This document shows, piece by piece, positions 53,390 to 61,671 of a stretch of DNA of 64,000 nt. The notes under the pieces are model-generated. The model was not told the DNA's origin, ran no database searches, and saw only the letters and a list, made by a program, of their open reading frames with translations. Position 1 is the stretch's first letter; every line of letters begins with the position of its first letter. The DNA is taken from contig JNKY01000003.1 of assembly GCA_000702245.1 (NCBI GenBank), positions 1-64,000 of the forward strand. Direction: 5' to 3'. Source of the DNA: Lachnospiraceae bacterium C6A11. Its GTDB lineage: Bacteria > Bacillota > Clostridia > Lachnospirales > Lachnospiraceae. A program made the position numbers and the translations under genes.

Positions 53390-54037
53390 ATGAAGGCAAA
53401 ATATTTTTTTAGAGGAGTAGGATTAGGTCTTCTTGTTGGTGTACTTCTGATGTTCGCAGCGATTAAGCTTCTCGGCTATGAGAAGAAGGATGACAAGAAC
53501 GACGAATGTGATGTTCAGAAGACGACTACCGAAGCAACAACTGAGGTAACAACAGAGAAAACCACAGAACCTACAACACTTGCAACGACAGAAGTAACAA
53601 CCGAGGTTACCACAGAGACAACAACAGAGGCGACAACTGAGAAGACGACAGTCTCAACGACTGAGGCTACTACAGAAACAACAACTGAGGCCACTACAGA
53701 GAAGCCTACTGTAACAACCACAGAGGCAACCACGGAAGCAACCACAGAAACAACAACTGAGGCAACAACAGAGACAACCGAGGATACAACAGAGTCAACA
53801 ACCGAGAAGACGACAGAAACTCCTGGCGGAAAGGTTAAGATCACCGTTTCAAGCGGAATGTATTCTACAGAGGTTGCTGAGATGCTTCAGGAGAAGGGCA
53901 TAATCGATGATTATCTTGATTTCGACAGATGGCTTGACGAAACAGGATATTCAACACAGATCAGAGTTGGCGATTTCACATTTGAGAAGGGCATGAGCTA
54001 CGAAGAGATCGCAACCATACTTACAACAGGACATTAG
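53390..54037 (+). CDS. Membrane-anchored MltG/YceG-like protein lacking the catalytic domain
   Basis: The 215-residue protein has an N-terminal anchor (RGVGLGLLVGVLLMFAAIKLLG), a Thr/Glu-rich linker (about 43-145) of TTEATTE-like units, and an ending KVKITVSSGMYSTEVAEMLQ to GMSYEEIATILTTG. That ending matches the LysM-like subdomain preceding the catalytic part of the endolytic transglycosylase MltG. The chain ends where the catalytic domain would begin, so it probably binds glycan only. It is coupled to the preceding gene with a 3-bp gap, and followed by a terminator. Confidence 0.75.
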   Translation: MKAKYFFRGVGLGLLVGVLLMFAAIKLLGYEKKDDKNDECDVQKTTTEATTEVTTEKTTEPTTLATTEVTTEVTTETTTEATTEKTTVSTTEATTETTTEATTEKPTVTTTEATTEATTETTTEATTETTEDTTESTTEKTTETPGGKVKITVSSGMYSTEVAEMLQEKGIIDDYLDFDRWLDETGYSTQIRVGDFTFEKGMSYEEIATILTTGH

Positions 54038-54080
54038 GCATAAACTTGTGGCAGGCAAGCTGGCACACTAAATATCAATA

Positions 54081-54120
54081 TCTCGCAGGACCGATATTTG
54101 GTCTTGCGAGATTTTGGGGT
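54081..54120 (+). terminator. Rho-independent terminator
   Basis: CTCGCAGGACC (54082-54092) pairs with GGTCTTGCGAG (54100-54110) with one G-T pair, followed by ATTTTGGGGTTTT. It separates the MltG-like gene from the FecR-domain gene. Confidence 0.75.
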
Positions 54121-54152
54121 TTTATAGGAATAAAAGGTTTCAGGTAGGATTT

Positions 54153-55070
54153 ATGGAAAAATTAAAAAATAAAAAAATGGTATTTATCATTGCGGGCGTC
54201 GTACTCCTTGTTGCGGCGGTCGTTATCATAATGATACTGTTCAGGAAGGAGAAGAAGAACAAATACAGGCTTCTCAAGGTTTATACCGTTGAAGGCGAGG
54301 CAAATGTCAACAGAGCCGGCAAGGGAGATATAACACCTTATGAGAATATGGTACTTGAGTCGGGGGACCGTGTCAGCCTTACATCGGGCGACCTTGTTCT
54401 TCAGGCTGATAAAGATAAATACATCCATCTGTCCGAAGGAACCGAGCTTGTTCTGAAGGCTTCGGGAAATGACAAGAGAAGCAATATTCAGATAGACCTC
54501 CTGCAGGGTGCGATAACAAGTGATATTCAGAGCGCACTTTCTGAGGATTCAAGCTACGACGTAAATACACCAAACTCTACGATGTCGGTAAGAGGTACTG
54601 TATTCTACGTTTACATCTATGAGGTAAACGGAATCAAATATACGAGAGTATGCGTATTTGACGGTAAGGTCACAACTAAGCTTGTTTATAAGGATGGCAC
54701 AGTTGCAGAGAATGAAGTTGAAGTCGGAAAAGGCAAGGAAGTAACAATCTTTGAGAATGAGACGACGGTTGATTATCTTTCTGATCCGACAGATATAGAT
54801 TACGATTCGCTTGATGAAGGTACACTGGTTCTTCTTCAGGTGATAAATGATGACGGCAGGGAACTGTCAATCACGAATGACGATCTCAAGAATCTGCTTG
54901 AAACAACTTATACAGTAACCTTCATGTATAACGGCCAGATATTCGGAGTGCAGACGGTTATTGGTGGACAGAAGGTTACTCAGCCAAGCCTTAAGCCGGC
55001 GGCAACCGGCAGCTGGAGCTGGGATTTCAGTAAACCGATAGACCATAATATCATTGTAGAGTGGAAGTAG
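54153..55070 (+). CDS. FecR-domain membrane protein with InlB-type repeat
   Basis: The 305-residue protein has a helix at about 10-28 (VFIIAGVVLLVAAVVIIMILF), an extracytoplasmic FecR domain (about 40-210) with the signature TPNSTMSVRGTVFYV, and a C-terminal segment (about 255-305) resembling the InlB B-repeat (TVTFMYNGQIFGVQTVIGG). FecR domains act as envelope signal transducers, usually with a sigma factor; none lies here. ATG 54153 follows CAGGTAGG. It abuts the surface-protein gene and belongs to the cyclase operon. Confidence 0.82.
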   Translation: MEKLKNKKMVFIIAGVVLLVAAVVIIMILFRKEKKNKYRLLKVYTVEGEANVNRAGKGDITPYENMVLESGDRVSLTSGDLVLQADKDKYIHLSEGTELVLKASGNDKRSNIQIDLLQGAITSDIQSALSEDSSYDVNTPNSTMSVRGTVFYVYIYEVNGIKYTRVCVFDGKVTTKLVYKDGTVAENEVEVGKGKEVTIFENETTVDYLSDPTDIDYDSLDEGTLVLLQVINDDGRELSITNDDLKNLLETTYTVTFMYNGQIFGVQTVIGGQKVTQPSLKPAATGSWSWDFSKPIDHNIIVEWK

Positions 55071-55079
55071 GTGAGCGAT

Positions 55080-58000
55080 ATGAAGAAAAATAGAATAAAA
55101 AGCTTAATACTTGCCGGCGCTATGGTGGTGTCTGTATTCAACTCACCTTGGATGGTGAGAAGCGTTGATGCGGCCGGAGGATCGATTACAGTTACAGATG
55201 TAGCGGTGAGTCTTACCGGAAATGATGTATTTACGTGGGATGGAAGTGGGTTTTACACTGATCCTGAATCTAAGGTTAAACCAGATAGTCTTGTTGGCCA
55301 CACCTTATATATAGATGAAAATACTTCCCTTGTGGTGGATGGTATACCGTATGGAGCAGATGATATTGAGAGTATTGAGGTCACTTCAATTGGTGCCGGA
55401 TCTATTGGTAGTCCGGCGATGACAATTTATGAAGGTGCGATTGTAAATACTAAAAAGATATCAGCCAGCGAAGGAGTACAAATAGTTAATGGTGGAGAAT
55501 TAAAAGGTTTGACAAGCTTCACATTAACCGGAACATCTGATGGTAAGGGTAGCGCCTTTTTTAATAGCGGAACTTTGAAAGCCGGTGTGTGTAATTTCAA
55601 TAAGGGTGAAGTAAGTAATGGCTCCGGTGGAATAATTGATTCAACTACGGTTAATATTAACTGCAAATTTATCAATTACGGTACTGTAACGGCAAGTAAC
55701 CTTACTATCAATGAGGGAAGTATTACTGCTGAATCTACAGGAGAATACGAAATCAAAGCTGGTGGTAATCTTACGCTGTCGGGCTATACTGATTCGGATA
55801 CTATTAGCGGCGTGTTTATTCTTCCTGTTGGTGCGAAGATTACATCCAATGGTGGTAGGTTTGAAGTCAAATTAAGAAGATCAAATGGCGATGTTTCACA
55901 GAATTCAATGATAATATCAGGTGAGTATGATGATGTTAAGATAGAGAATATAAAGGACGAAAATGGAAAAGATCTGAAGAATCTGCTTAAAGAAGAAGTT
56001 TTCCTTACTCCTGTGATAAATAATGGTAAACCTGTTTATTTGGGAACAACGTTTAATGAGAACAATATGTCGGTTATTGCAACCGGTGAGAAGGATCAGG
56101 AGATTGATCTGGCTGATCTTGGAAAGATCACATATTCTTACAGCGAATCGACATCTTCTCCATATCAAACGGGGCTTCCGGGAACAGATTCTATCGGTGA
56201 ATACTATATTTATGCCACGATGGAAGAAAATGATTACTACGTAGATAGTGTCGGTAATTACGCAAAAACGATGGAAGTTGAATTCCTTGAGCTGAGTGAT
56301 GACGATAAGATTTTAGGCGATGATTATCTTAAGGTTACGGGTGGGCTTGAGAATGATTACTATGTTGCGGGTGAAATGATTCTGGAGCCTAAAACTAAAT
56401 ATCGTGTTTCTACGGATGGTGTTAATTATGATTATAGTGTATCTGTTTCAAAAGATGATCTTAATCCCGGATATTTCACAATACGGTTCAAGGATGCTTC
56501 AACCGGTGCAACGACGAATGCGGTTGATATAAGTACGGCGATACCTTCGCTTTGTGCAATAAGGGATTCACTGATTGTGGACAAGTATGATCCGGTCATG
56601 GCTTCTTCAACGCTTGATGGTGTGGCAGTGACTCTGGCGGACGATGATACGGTCGTAGGAAGAAAGCTGAGCTTTAAAATAACGGATGAATATCTGGATG
56701 AGGTTGAACTGAATGGCGTTACTCAGAAGGTTTCCGGAGGACAGTCTACATTTGACTATGAAGTGAAGCCGGGAGCGACAAATGATATAGCCATCTACGC
56801 AGGAGATCTTGCGGGCAGAGGCTATGAGCTGTATTTCCATGCAACATTCAAAAAATACGCTGTTGAAGCTACCGTAGCGGTAGACGACGTGAATGTCGGT
56901 GAGGACTTTACTCCGACGATCACGACTGCTTCTGACGGCAAGAGCAAGACGATCTACGAATATAAACTTGCCGGCGCAGAGGACAGTACTTACTCGACAG
57001 CTAAGCCGACAGCAGCCGGTGAATACAAGGTGAGAGCTACGGTCCCTGCAACGGATAAATACGAGAAGATCGTGTGCGATAATACATTTAAGATCAGCAG
57101 ATTTACACCGGAGACGGCAGAGGTTGCTGTTGCCGACTGTTATATCGGCGAGGATTTCATTCCGGTTCTTACAACAGATTCCGATGGAAAGGAAAATGCT
57201 GTATTTGAGTATAAGAGTGATGCGGACGATAGCATATACTCTACCGAGAAGCCGACCGAGGCAGGAAAATACACAGTAAGGGTTACCATCCCTCAGACTG
57301 CAAAATACGAGAAGGCTGTATGCTATGCGACCTTCAATATCAAAAAAATAGTTCCGGGTGAAAGCATGGTAACGGTCGCTGACTGCTACATAGATGACGA
57401 TTATGAACCGGTGCTTACAACGGATTCGGACGGTAAGTCAGATGCTGAATTTGTTTACAAGGTGAGTGGTGCGGATGACAGCACTTACACAACTGAGAAG
57501 CCGACAGCAGCAGGAGTATATGTTGTAAAAGCAACTGTTCCGGCAACCGCAACGTACGATAAGATCACTTGCTACGATACATTTACGATCAGTAAGAAGA
57601 TCCCGAAGGTTGCGATGGTGAACGTTGAGAACACGATCGTCGGCGAGGATTACGAGCCGGTAGTTACGACGGATTCCGACGGAAAGGCTGAGACTATATT
57701 CTTGTACAAGCTGAGCGGTGCAGACGACAGTGCATATACTGATGAGAAGCCGACTGCAGGCGGAAATTACAATGTGAAGGCTGTGATACCTGAGACCGAC
57801 ACCTACCAGTCGAAGAGCTGCATCGGAAGCTTTTCTATCAGCAAGAAGACTGTGGAGTATCTGACGGTCAGCATGAGTGATGCTATAGTCGGAACAGCTT
57901 ATTCACCGACACTCATTCATGGTGAATACGATGGTGGTGAGGCTGTTATCGAGTTTAAGCCGGCCGGCACACCTGATACGGCTTACACTGAGGAGCGTCC

Positions 58001-58757
58001 TCTGAAGGCCGGAGATTACGTGGTTCGTGCGACACTGGCGGCAACCGATGCGTATTATGCAAAAAGCGGCATCGCTGAATTCAGCATAGCTTATCTTACG
58101 GCTCCTGAGGTTCCGTTCACGATCGAAGGAACTACAGGAAAGAATGAGTATTATAAGAGTGATGTAAATCTTGCGGCACCGATTGGCTACGGCATTTCAA
58201 CCGAGTATCTCGGTACCTACCGCGACAGTGTTCAGTATACTGAGGGATTGACCCAAATATACCTTAAGAGAAATGACGGCGCCCTTACTGATGCGATAGA
58301 TATCGGACGTACCTTCAAGATCGATAAGGAGCTGCCGGCTATCACTGCGGTTTCGGGAGATCCTCTGCCGGAAGATGGCAGCAGTATTTACGCTGACAAA
58401 TATACTATCAAGATTTCGGACGATCATCTTACGTCAGTAACTCTTGACGGAAATAAAGTTGATATCGTTAACGGCGCGGCTGACATCGTGCTTGACTCGA
58501 AGGATAAGACCAAGGAGTTTGTGATAATCGCTGAGGACGAGGCCGGAAACAAGCTGAGCTTCAGAGTGACTCTTATGGCAACCTGGCTTATAGACAAGGT
58601 CATCCCGGCAAACTCAGAACTTGATCTTATCTCTGAAGAGGAGTACGGACTCAGCGAAGGACAGTGGGTAGTTAACAACGACACGACTGTCTATAACGGA
58701 AATATGTCAATCTACGTTGTCGAAGACGGAGCATATACATTTACTAAGGTGAAATAA
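55080..58757 (+). CDS. Large secreted repeat protein, probable surface adhesin
   Basis: The 1225-residue protein has a signal peptide (SLILAGAMVVSVFNSPWMV, cleavage near VDAAGG). Residues about 50-300 have beta-helix-like periodicity rich in Gly, Asn, Ser and Thr. Residues about 592-1003 hold five repeats of about 81 residues, each with a VGEDF/IGEDF start, TTDSDGK, DDSTYSTEKPTAAGEY-like and TVPATxKYEK segments; they resemble MBG or Ig-like modules. The end (1003-1225) has further beta domains. No sortase motif or membrane anchor is seen. ATG 55080 is preferred to GTG 55071. The TAA overlaps the next ATG by one base. Confidence 0.8.
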   Translation: MKKNRIKSLILAGAMVVSVFNSPWMVRSVDAAGGSITVTDVAVSLTGNDVFTWDGSGFYTDPESKVKPDSLVGHTLYIDENTSLVVDGIPYGADDIESIEVTSIGAGSIGSPAMTIYEGAIVNTKKISASEGVQIVNGGELKGLTSFTLTGTSDGKGSAFFNSGTLKAGVCNFNKGEVSNGSGGIIDSTTVNINCKFINYGTVTASNLTINEGSITAESTGEYEIKAGGNLTLSGYTDSDTISGVFILPVGAKITSNGGRFEVKLRRSNGDVSQNSMIISGEYDDVKIENIKDENGKDLKNLLKEEVFLTPVINNGKPVYLGTTFNENNMSVIATGEKDQEIDLADLGKITYSYSESTSSPYQTGLPGTDSIGEYYIYATMEENDYYVDSVGNYAKTMEVEFLELSDDDKILGDDYLKVTGGLENDYYVAGEMILEPKTKYRVSTDGVNYDYSVSVSKDDLNPGYFTIRFKDASTGATTNAVDISTAIPSLCAIRDSLIVDKYDPVMASSTLDGVAVTLADDDTVVGRKLSFKITDEYLDEVELNGVTQKVSGGQSTFDYEVKPGATNDIAIYAGDLAGRGYELYFHATFKKYAVEATVAVDDVNVGEDFTPTITTASDGKSKTIYEYKLAGAEDSTYSTAKPTAAGEYKVRATVPATDKYEKIVCDNTFKISRFTPETAEVAVADCYIGEDFIPVLTTDSDGKENAVFEYKSDADDSIYSTEKPTEAGKYTVRVTIPQTAKYEKAVCYATFNIKKIVPGESMVTVADCYIDDDYEPVLTTDSDGKSDAEFVYKVSGADDSTYTTEKPTAAGVYVVKATVPATATYDKITCYDTFTISKKIPKVAMVNVENTIVGEDYEPVVTTDSDGKAETIFLYKLSGADDSAYTDEKPTAGGNYNVKAVIPETDTYQSKSCIGSFSISKKTVEYLTVSMSDAIVGTAYSPTLIHGEYDGGEAVIEFKPAGTPDTAYTEERPLKAGDYVVRATLAATDAYYAKSGIAEFSIAYLTAPEVPFTIEGTTGKNEYYKSDVNLAAPIGYGISTEYLGTYRDSVQYTEGLTQIYLKRNDGALTDAIDIGRTFKIDKELPAITAVSGDPLPEDGSSIYADKYTIKISDDHLTSVTLDGNKVDIVNGAADIVLDSKDKTKEFVIIAEDEAGNKLSFRVTLMATWLIDKVIPANSELDLISEEEYGLSEGQWVVNNDTTVYNGNMSIYVVEDGAYTFTKVK

Positions 58758-60550
58758 TGAAGAAGAATCTACCGGTCCTGATTGAAGCGGCCATTGCAGG
58801 AATACTTGTATTTCTGCTGACATTTACAAATGCACTCAGTTCACTTGATTATATCGCGAAGGATAAGCTTTATCAGTCTCCACGAGGGATCGACAGTGAC
58901 ATCAAGATAATAGGAATCGACGAGAAGACTCTGGACGAATACGGTCCTATCCAGACCTGGTCCAGAAGCATGTACGCGGACCTTCTGAATACGCTGAACT
59001 CGGACGAAAATATGCGTCCGGCGGTTATCGGCTTCGATATCGTATTTGCGGGAAATGTTGACGATAGTGACAGCAAGTTCGCGGAAGCGGTTAAAAGCAG
59101 CGGGAACGTTGTCCTTGTAAATACGCTTATCTACAGCAAGGTTCTGACCTATGATGAGGACGGCGTGCCACATTACGTTGATAAGGTTGTTGACAGTACG
59201 GAGCCTTACGCAGAGCTTGCCGGTGCGGCAGCCGGAATAGGTTACAGTAATGTTTCCATGGATTCCGACGGAACAGTGCGACGCGTGATTCCGGTTGAAA
59301 GCTATAACGGGCAGGACTGCAGCATGTTCTCAAAGGTGCTCTACGAAGAGTACTGCAGACAGACAGGCGCATCTGAGAGAGCAATAAAGACTGATAAGAA
59401 GGGCAGAAGCCTGATCAATTATTCAGGTGAGCCGGGTGACTACGAATACATCTCCATGGCGGATGTGCTGAGCGGAAAGATTGACAGCAGAGCCTTCGCG
59501 GACAGTATAGTTATCGTTGGTGCCTATGCTCAGGGCATGCAGGATAACTTCAAGGTTCCGAACGGCGCCAGCAGCCAGATGTATGGAGTCGAGATCCATG
59601 CAAATATCTTCCAGTCCTATATGGACGGGCTTTTTGCGGTTAACGGTGATCCGGTTGTTCTCGGACTCATCACCGCGGTGCTTGTGATAATCCTGCACAT
59701 ACTTTTCAGAAAGCTTAAGATATGGCAGTCCATCATCATTCTGGCAGCGGCTATTGGCGGATACGTCCTGCTGGTCATGAAGCTCAACGAGAGCGGCACT
59801 GCCTACAATGTGATATATTTTCCACTGATACTTCTGATCTGCTTCATCTATTCGGTTGGAATGCATTATTTCGTGGAGCATGTAAAGAAGAAGAAGGTGC
59901 TCAGCGCCTTCAGAAAATACGTTGCACCTCAGATAGTCGAGGAGATAGCGAAGAAGGGCGACTTCGAAATCAAGCTCGGAGGAGAGAACAGAGATATCGC
60001 AGTTCTTTTCGTTGATATCCGTGGCTTCACGACGATGTCGGAGGCTCTGGAGCCTGAGAAGGTTGTGGAAATACTCAACGAATACCTAAGCCTTACGACC
60101 AAGGCGATATTTGATAACAGCGGAACCCTTGATAAGTTTGTCGGCGACGCGACTATGGCTGTATTTAACTCGCCGTTTGATCTGCCGGATTACGAGTTCA
60201 AGGCGGTCTGCGCGGCTATGGATATAGTTAAGGGTGGAGAGGCTCTCGAGAAGGAGCTTCTGGAGAAATACGGCAGGACGGTCGGCTTTGGTGTCGGCGT
60301 TCACTGCGGACCTGCAGTCGTTGGAAATGTAGGCTGCGAATTCAGAATGGATTTCACCGCTATCGGCGATACGGTAAATACATCAGCCCGCCTCGAGGCA
60401 AATGCCAAGAAGGGCCAGGTTCTTATAAGCGATACGCTTTATGAGAGACTGAAGGATAGGATAGAAGTGAATGAGATAGGCCAGATACCGCTTAAGGGTA
60501 AGAGCAACGGTGTTATGGTCTATGAGGTGACTGAAGTTAAGAGGTCCTGA
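58757..60550 (+). CDS. CHASE2-domain class III adenylate cyclase
   Basis: The 597-residue protein has an N-terminal helix (about 8-28), an extracytoplasmic CHASE2 sensor (about 30-300: IKIIGIDEKTLDEYGPIQTWSR in parts, VIGFDIVFAG), three further helices (300-380) and a cyclase domain (about 412-595). Metal-binding Asp residues are in VLFVDIRGFTTMSE and KFVGDATMAVF; the adenine-selecting Lys and Asp positions fit adenylate cyclase, and the transition-state Asn and Arg lie in GDTVNTSARLE. It should be catalytically competent. Such cyclases are uncommon in Clostridia. It is translationally coupled to the surface-protein gene. Confidence 0.92.
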   Translation: MKKNLPVLIEAAIAGILVFLLTFTNALSSLDYIAKDKLYQSPRGIDSDIKIIGIDEKTLDEYGPIQTWSRSMYADLLNTLNSDENMRPAVIGFDIVFAGNVDDSDSKFAEAVKSSGNVVLVNTLIYSKVLTYDEDGVPHYVDKVVDSTEPYAELAGAAAGIGYSNVSMDSDGTVRRVIPVESYNGQDCSMFSKVLYEEYCRQTGASERAIKTDKKGRSLINYSGEPGDYEYISMADVLSGKIDSRAFADSIVIVGAYAQGMQDNFKVPNGASSQMYGVEIHANIFQSYMDGLFAVNGDPVVLGLITAVLVIILHILFRKLKIWQSIIILAAAIGGYVLLVMKLNESGTAYNVIYFPLILLICFIYSVGMHYFVEHVKKKKVLSAFRKYVAPQIVEEIAKKGDFEIKLGGENRDIAVLFVDIRGFTTMSEALEPEKVVEILNEYLSLTTKAIFDNSGTLDKFVGDATMAVFNSPFDLPDYEFKAVCAAMDIVKGGEALEKELLEKYGRTVGFGVGVHCGPAVVGNVGCEFRMDFTAIGDTVNTSARLEANAKKGQVLISDTLYERLKDRIEVNEIGQIPLKGKSNGVMVYEVTEVKRS

Positions 60551-60611
60551 GGATACACGTGATTGAAGAATAATCTTGATGTTAGGGACGGATTATAGAG
60601 ATGATTAAGAT

Positions 60612-60639
60612 AGGGTGGTCAGCGTTAGCTGATCACCCT
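60612..60639. terminator. Hairpin between convergent cyclase genes
   Basis: AGGGTGGTCAGC pairs with GCTGATCACCCT (one G-T pair) around GTTA. The stop codon of the GGDEF gene (60625-60627) lies in the loop. T tracts are short, so termination in both directions is plausible but not certain. Confidence 0.65.
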
Positions 60640-61632
60640 GTTTCTTCCTGACTCCTTAGCTTTGTAAAGCTTTTCGTCAGCAATACTTATATTTCCCTCT
60701 ATTGAAAGGTTCTTGTCGAACTGTGTTACGCCGAAGCTCATGGTATGATGAACGGTGTATTCCTCGGTGACGCAGTCGTTTGCTTCGATGATCTTCCTGA
60801 TCTCGTCGGCTTTAGCAGCGCAGGCTGCCATATCGGTGTCGACCATGATCATGATGAATTCTTCGCCGCCCCAGCGGTAAACGCCGTCGCTGTATCGGCA
60901 GTTCTGCTGAAGGATGCCCGCAACATGTTTCAGAACTTCATCGCCGGTGTTGTGACCGTAGGTATCATTAACAGACTTAAACTTGTCGATATCACTGATG
61001 AAGAGCGAAAGCTTTCTGCTCGGATCCTCGAGAACCTTGCTGTATTTTCTGGCAAAATCATTGAAGAAGCCCATACGGTTCTTAAGCTTGGTAAGCTTGT
61101 CAGTGTGCGACTCCTCAAGAAATACATCCGACTCAAGCGCAAGTCCGCAGATAACAGCAGCGAGAGAGAGCTTGCGGCAGTCTTCTTCAGCGTTAAACTT
61201 GCCGTCGCCGCCAAGCTTATTTATAACCTGGTAGGCGCCGATGAACTCGCCGTTAATATTTGCGATAGGCATGACAAGGATGGACTTGGTAACATAACCG
61301 GTCTTCTTATCGACCTCGGCGTTGAAGTAAGGATTGTTGTACGGATCGTTTGTGACGATCACCTCGCCGTCCTGAAGAGCCTTGCCTACAAGACCGGTCG
61401 TATCCGGGATTGTGATAGTGCCTGTTCCGGTTGCGGCTGTGGTCCAGAGCATGTGCGAATCCTTGTCCCACTTCCAGAAGCTTGCTCTGTCGGCTCCGAC
61501 GAGAACCCTGCCGAGAGTGGTAAGGTGATTGAAGAGAGCAGAGTGGTCAGTCTTGCCCTCGGCGCTCATCTGCTTATAGAGCTGCTCCGAAACATCAAAT
61601 ATGTATGAAAGATACTGGTCTGAACTATTCAT
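60625..61632 (-). CDS. GAF-GGDEF diguanylate cyclase
   Basis: The 335-residue protein has an N-terminal GAF domain (about 25-165, VGADRASFWKWDK, IPDTTGLVGKALQDGEVIV) and a GGDEF domain (about 180-335) with GGEEF at 255-259. An RYSD motif five residues before it fits the inhibitory I-site. ISDIDKFKSVNDTYGHNTGDE is kept in full. It should make cyclic di-GMP from GTP with product inhibition. ATG 61632 follows a GGGGG stretch; a TTG at 61647 is less likely. It is convergent with the adenylate cyclase gene. Confidence 0.92.
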   Translation of the reverse strand: MNSSDQYLSYIFDVSEQLYKQMSAEGKTDHSALFNHLTTLGRVLVGADRASFWKWDKDSHMLWTTAATGTGTITIPDTTGLVGKALQDGEVIVTNDPYNNPYFNAEVDKKTGYVTKSILVMPIANINGEFIGAYQVINKLGGDGKFNAEEDCRKLSLAAVICGLALESDVFLEESHTDKLTKLKNRMGFFNDFARKYSKVLEDPSRKLSLFISDIDKFKSVNDTYGHNTGDEVLKHVAGILQQNCRYSDGVYRWGGEEFIMIMVDTDMAACAAKADEIRKIIEANDCVTEEYTVHHTMSFGVTQFDKNLSIEGNISIADEKLYKAKESGRNRVIS

Positions 61633-61671
61633 TGAAAATACCCCCAAAAACTAAAATATCATTTGTCTTTA

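Noticed and set aside
53515-53844. Leftward Val/Ser repeat frame
   Set aside because: Complement of the Thr/Glu linker codons in the MltG-like gene.
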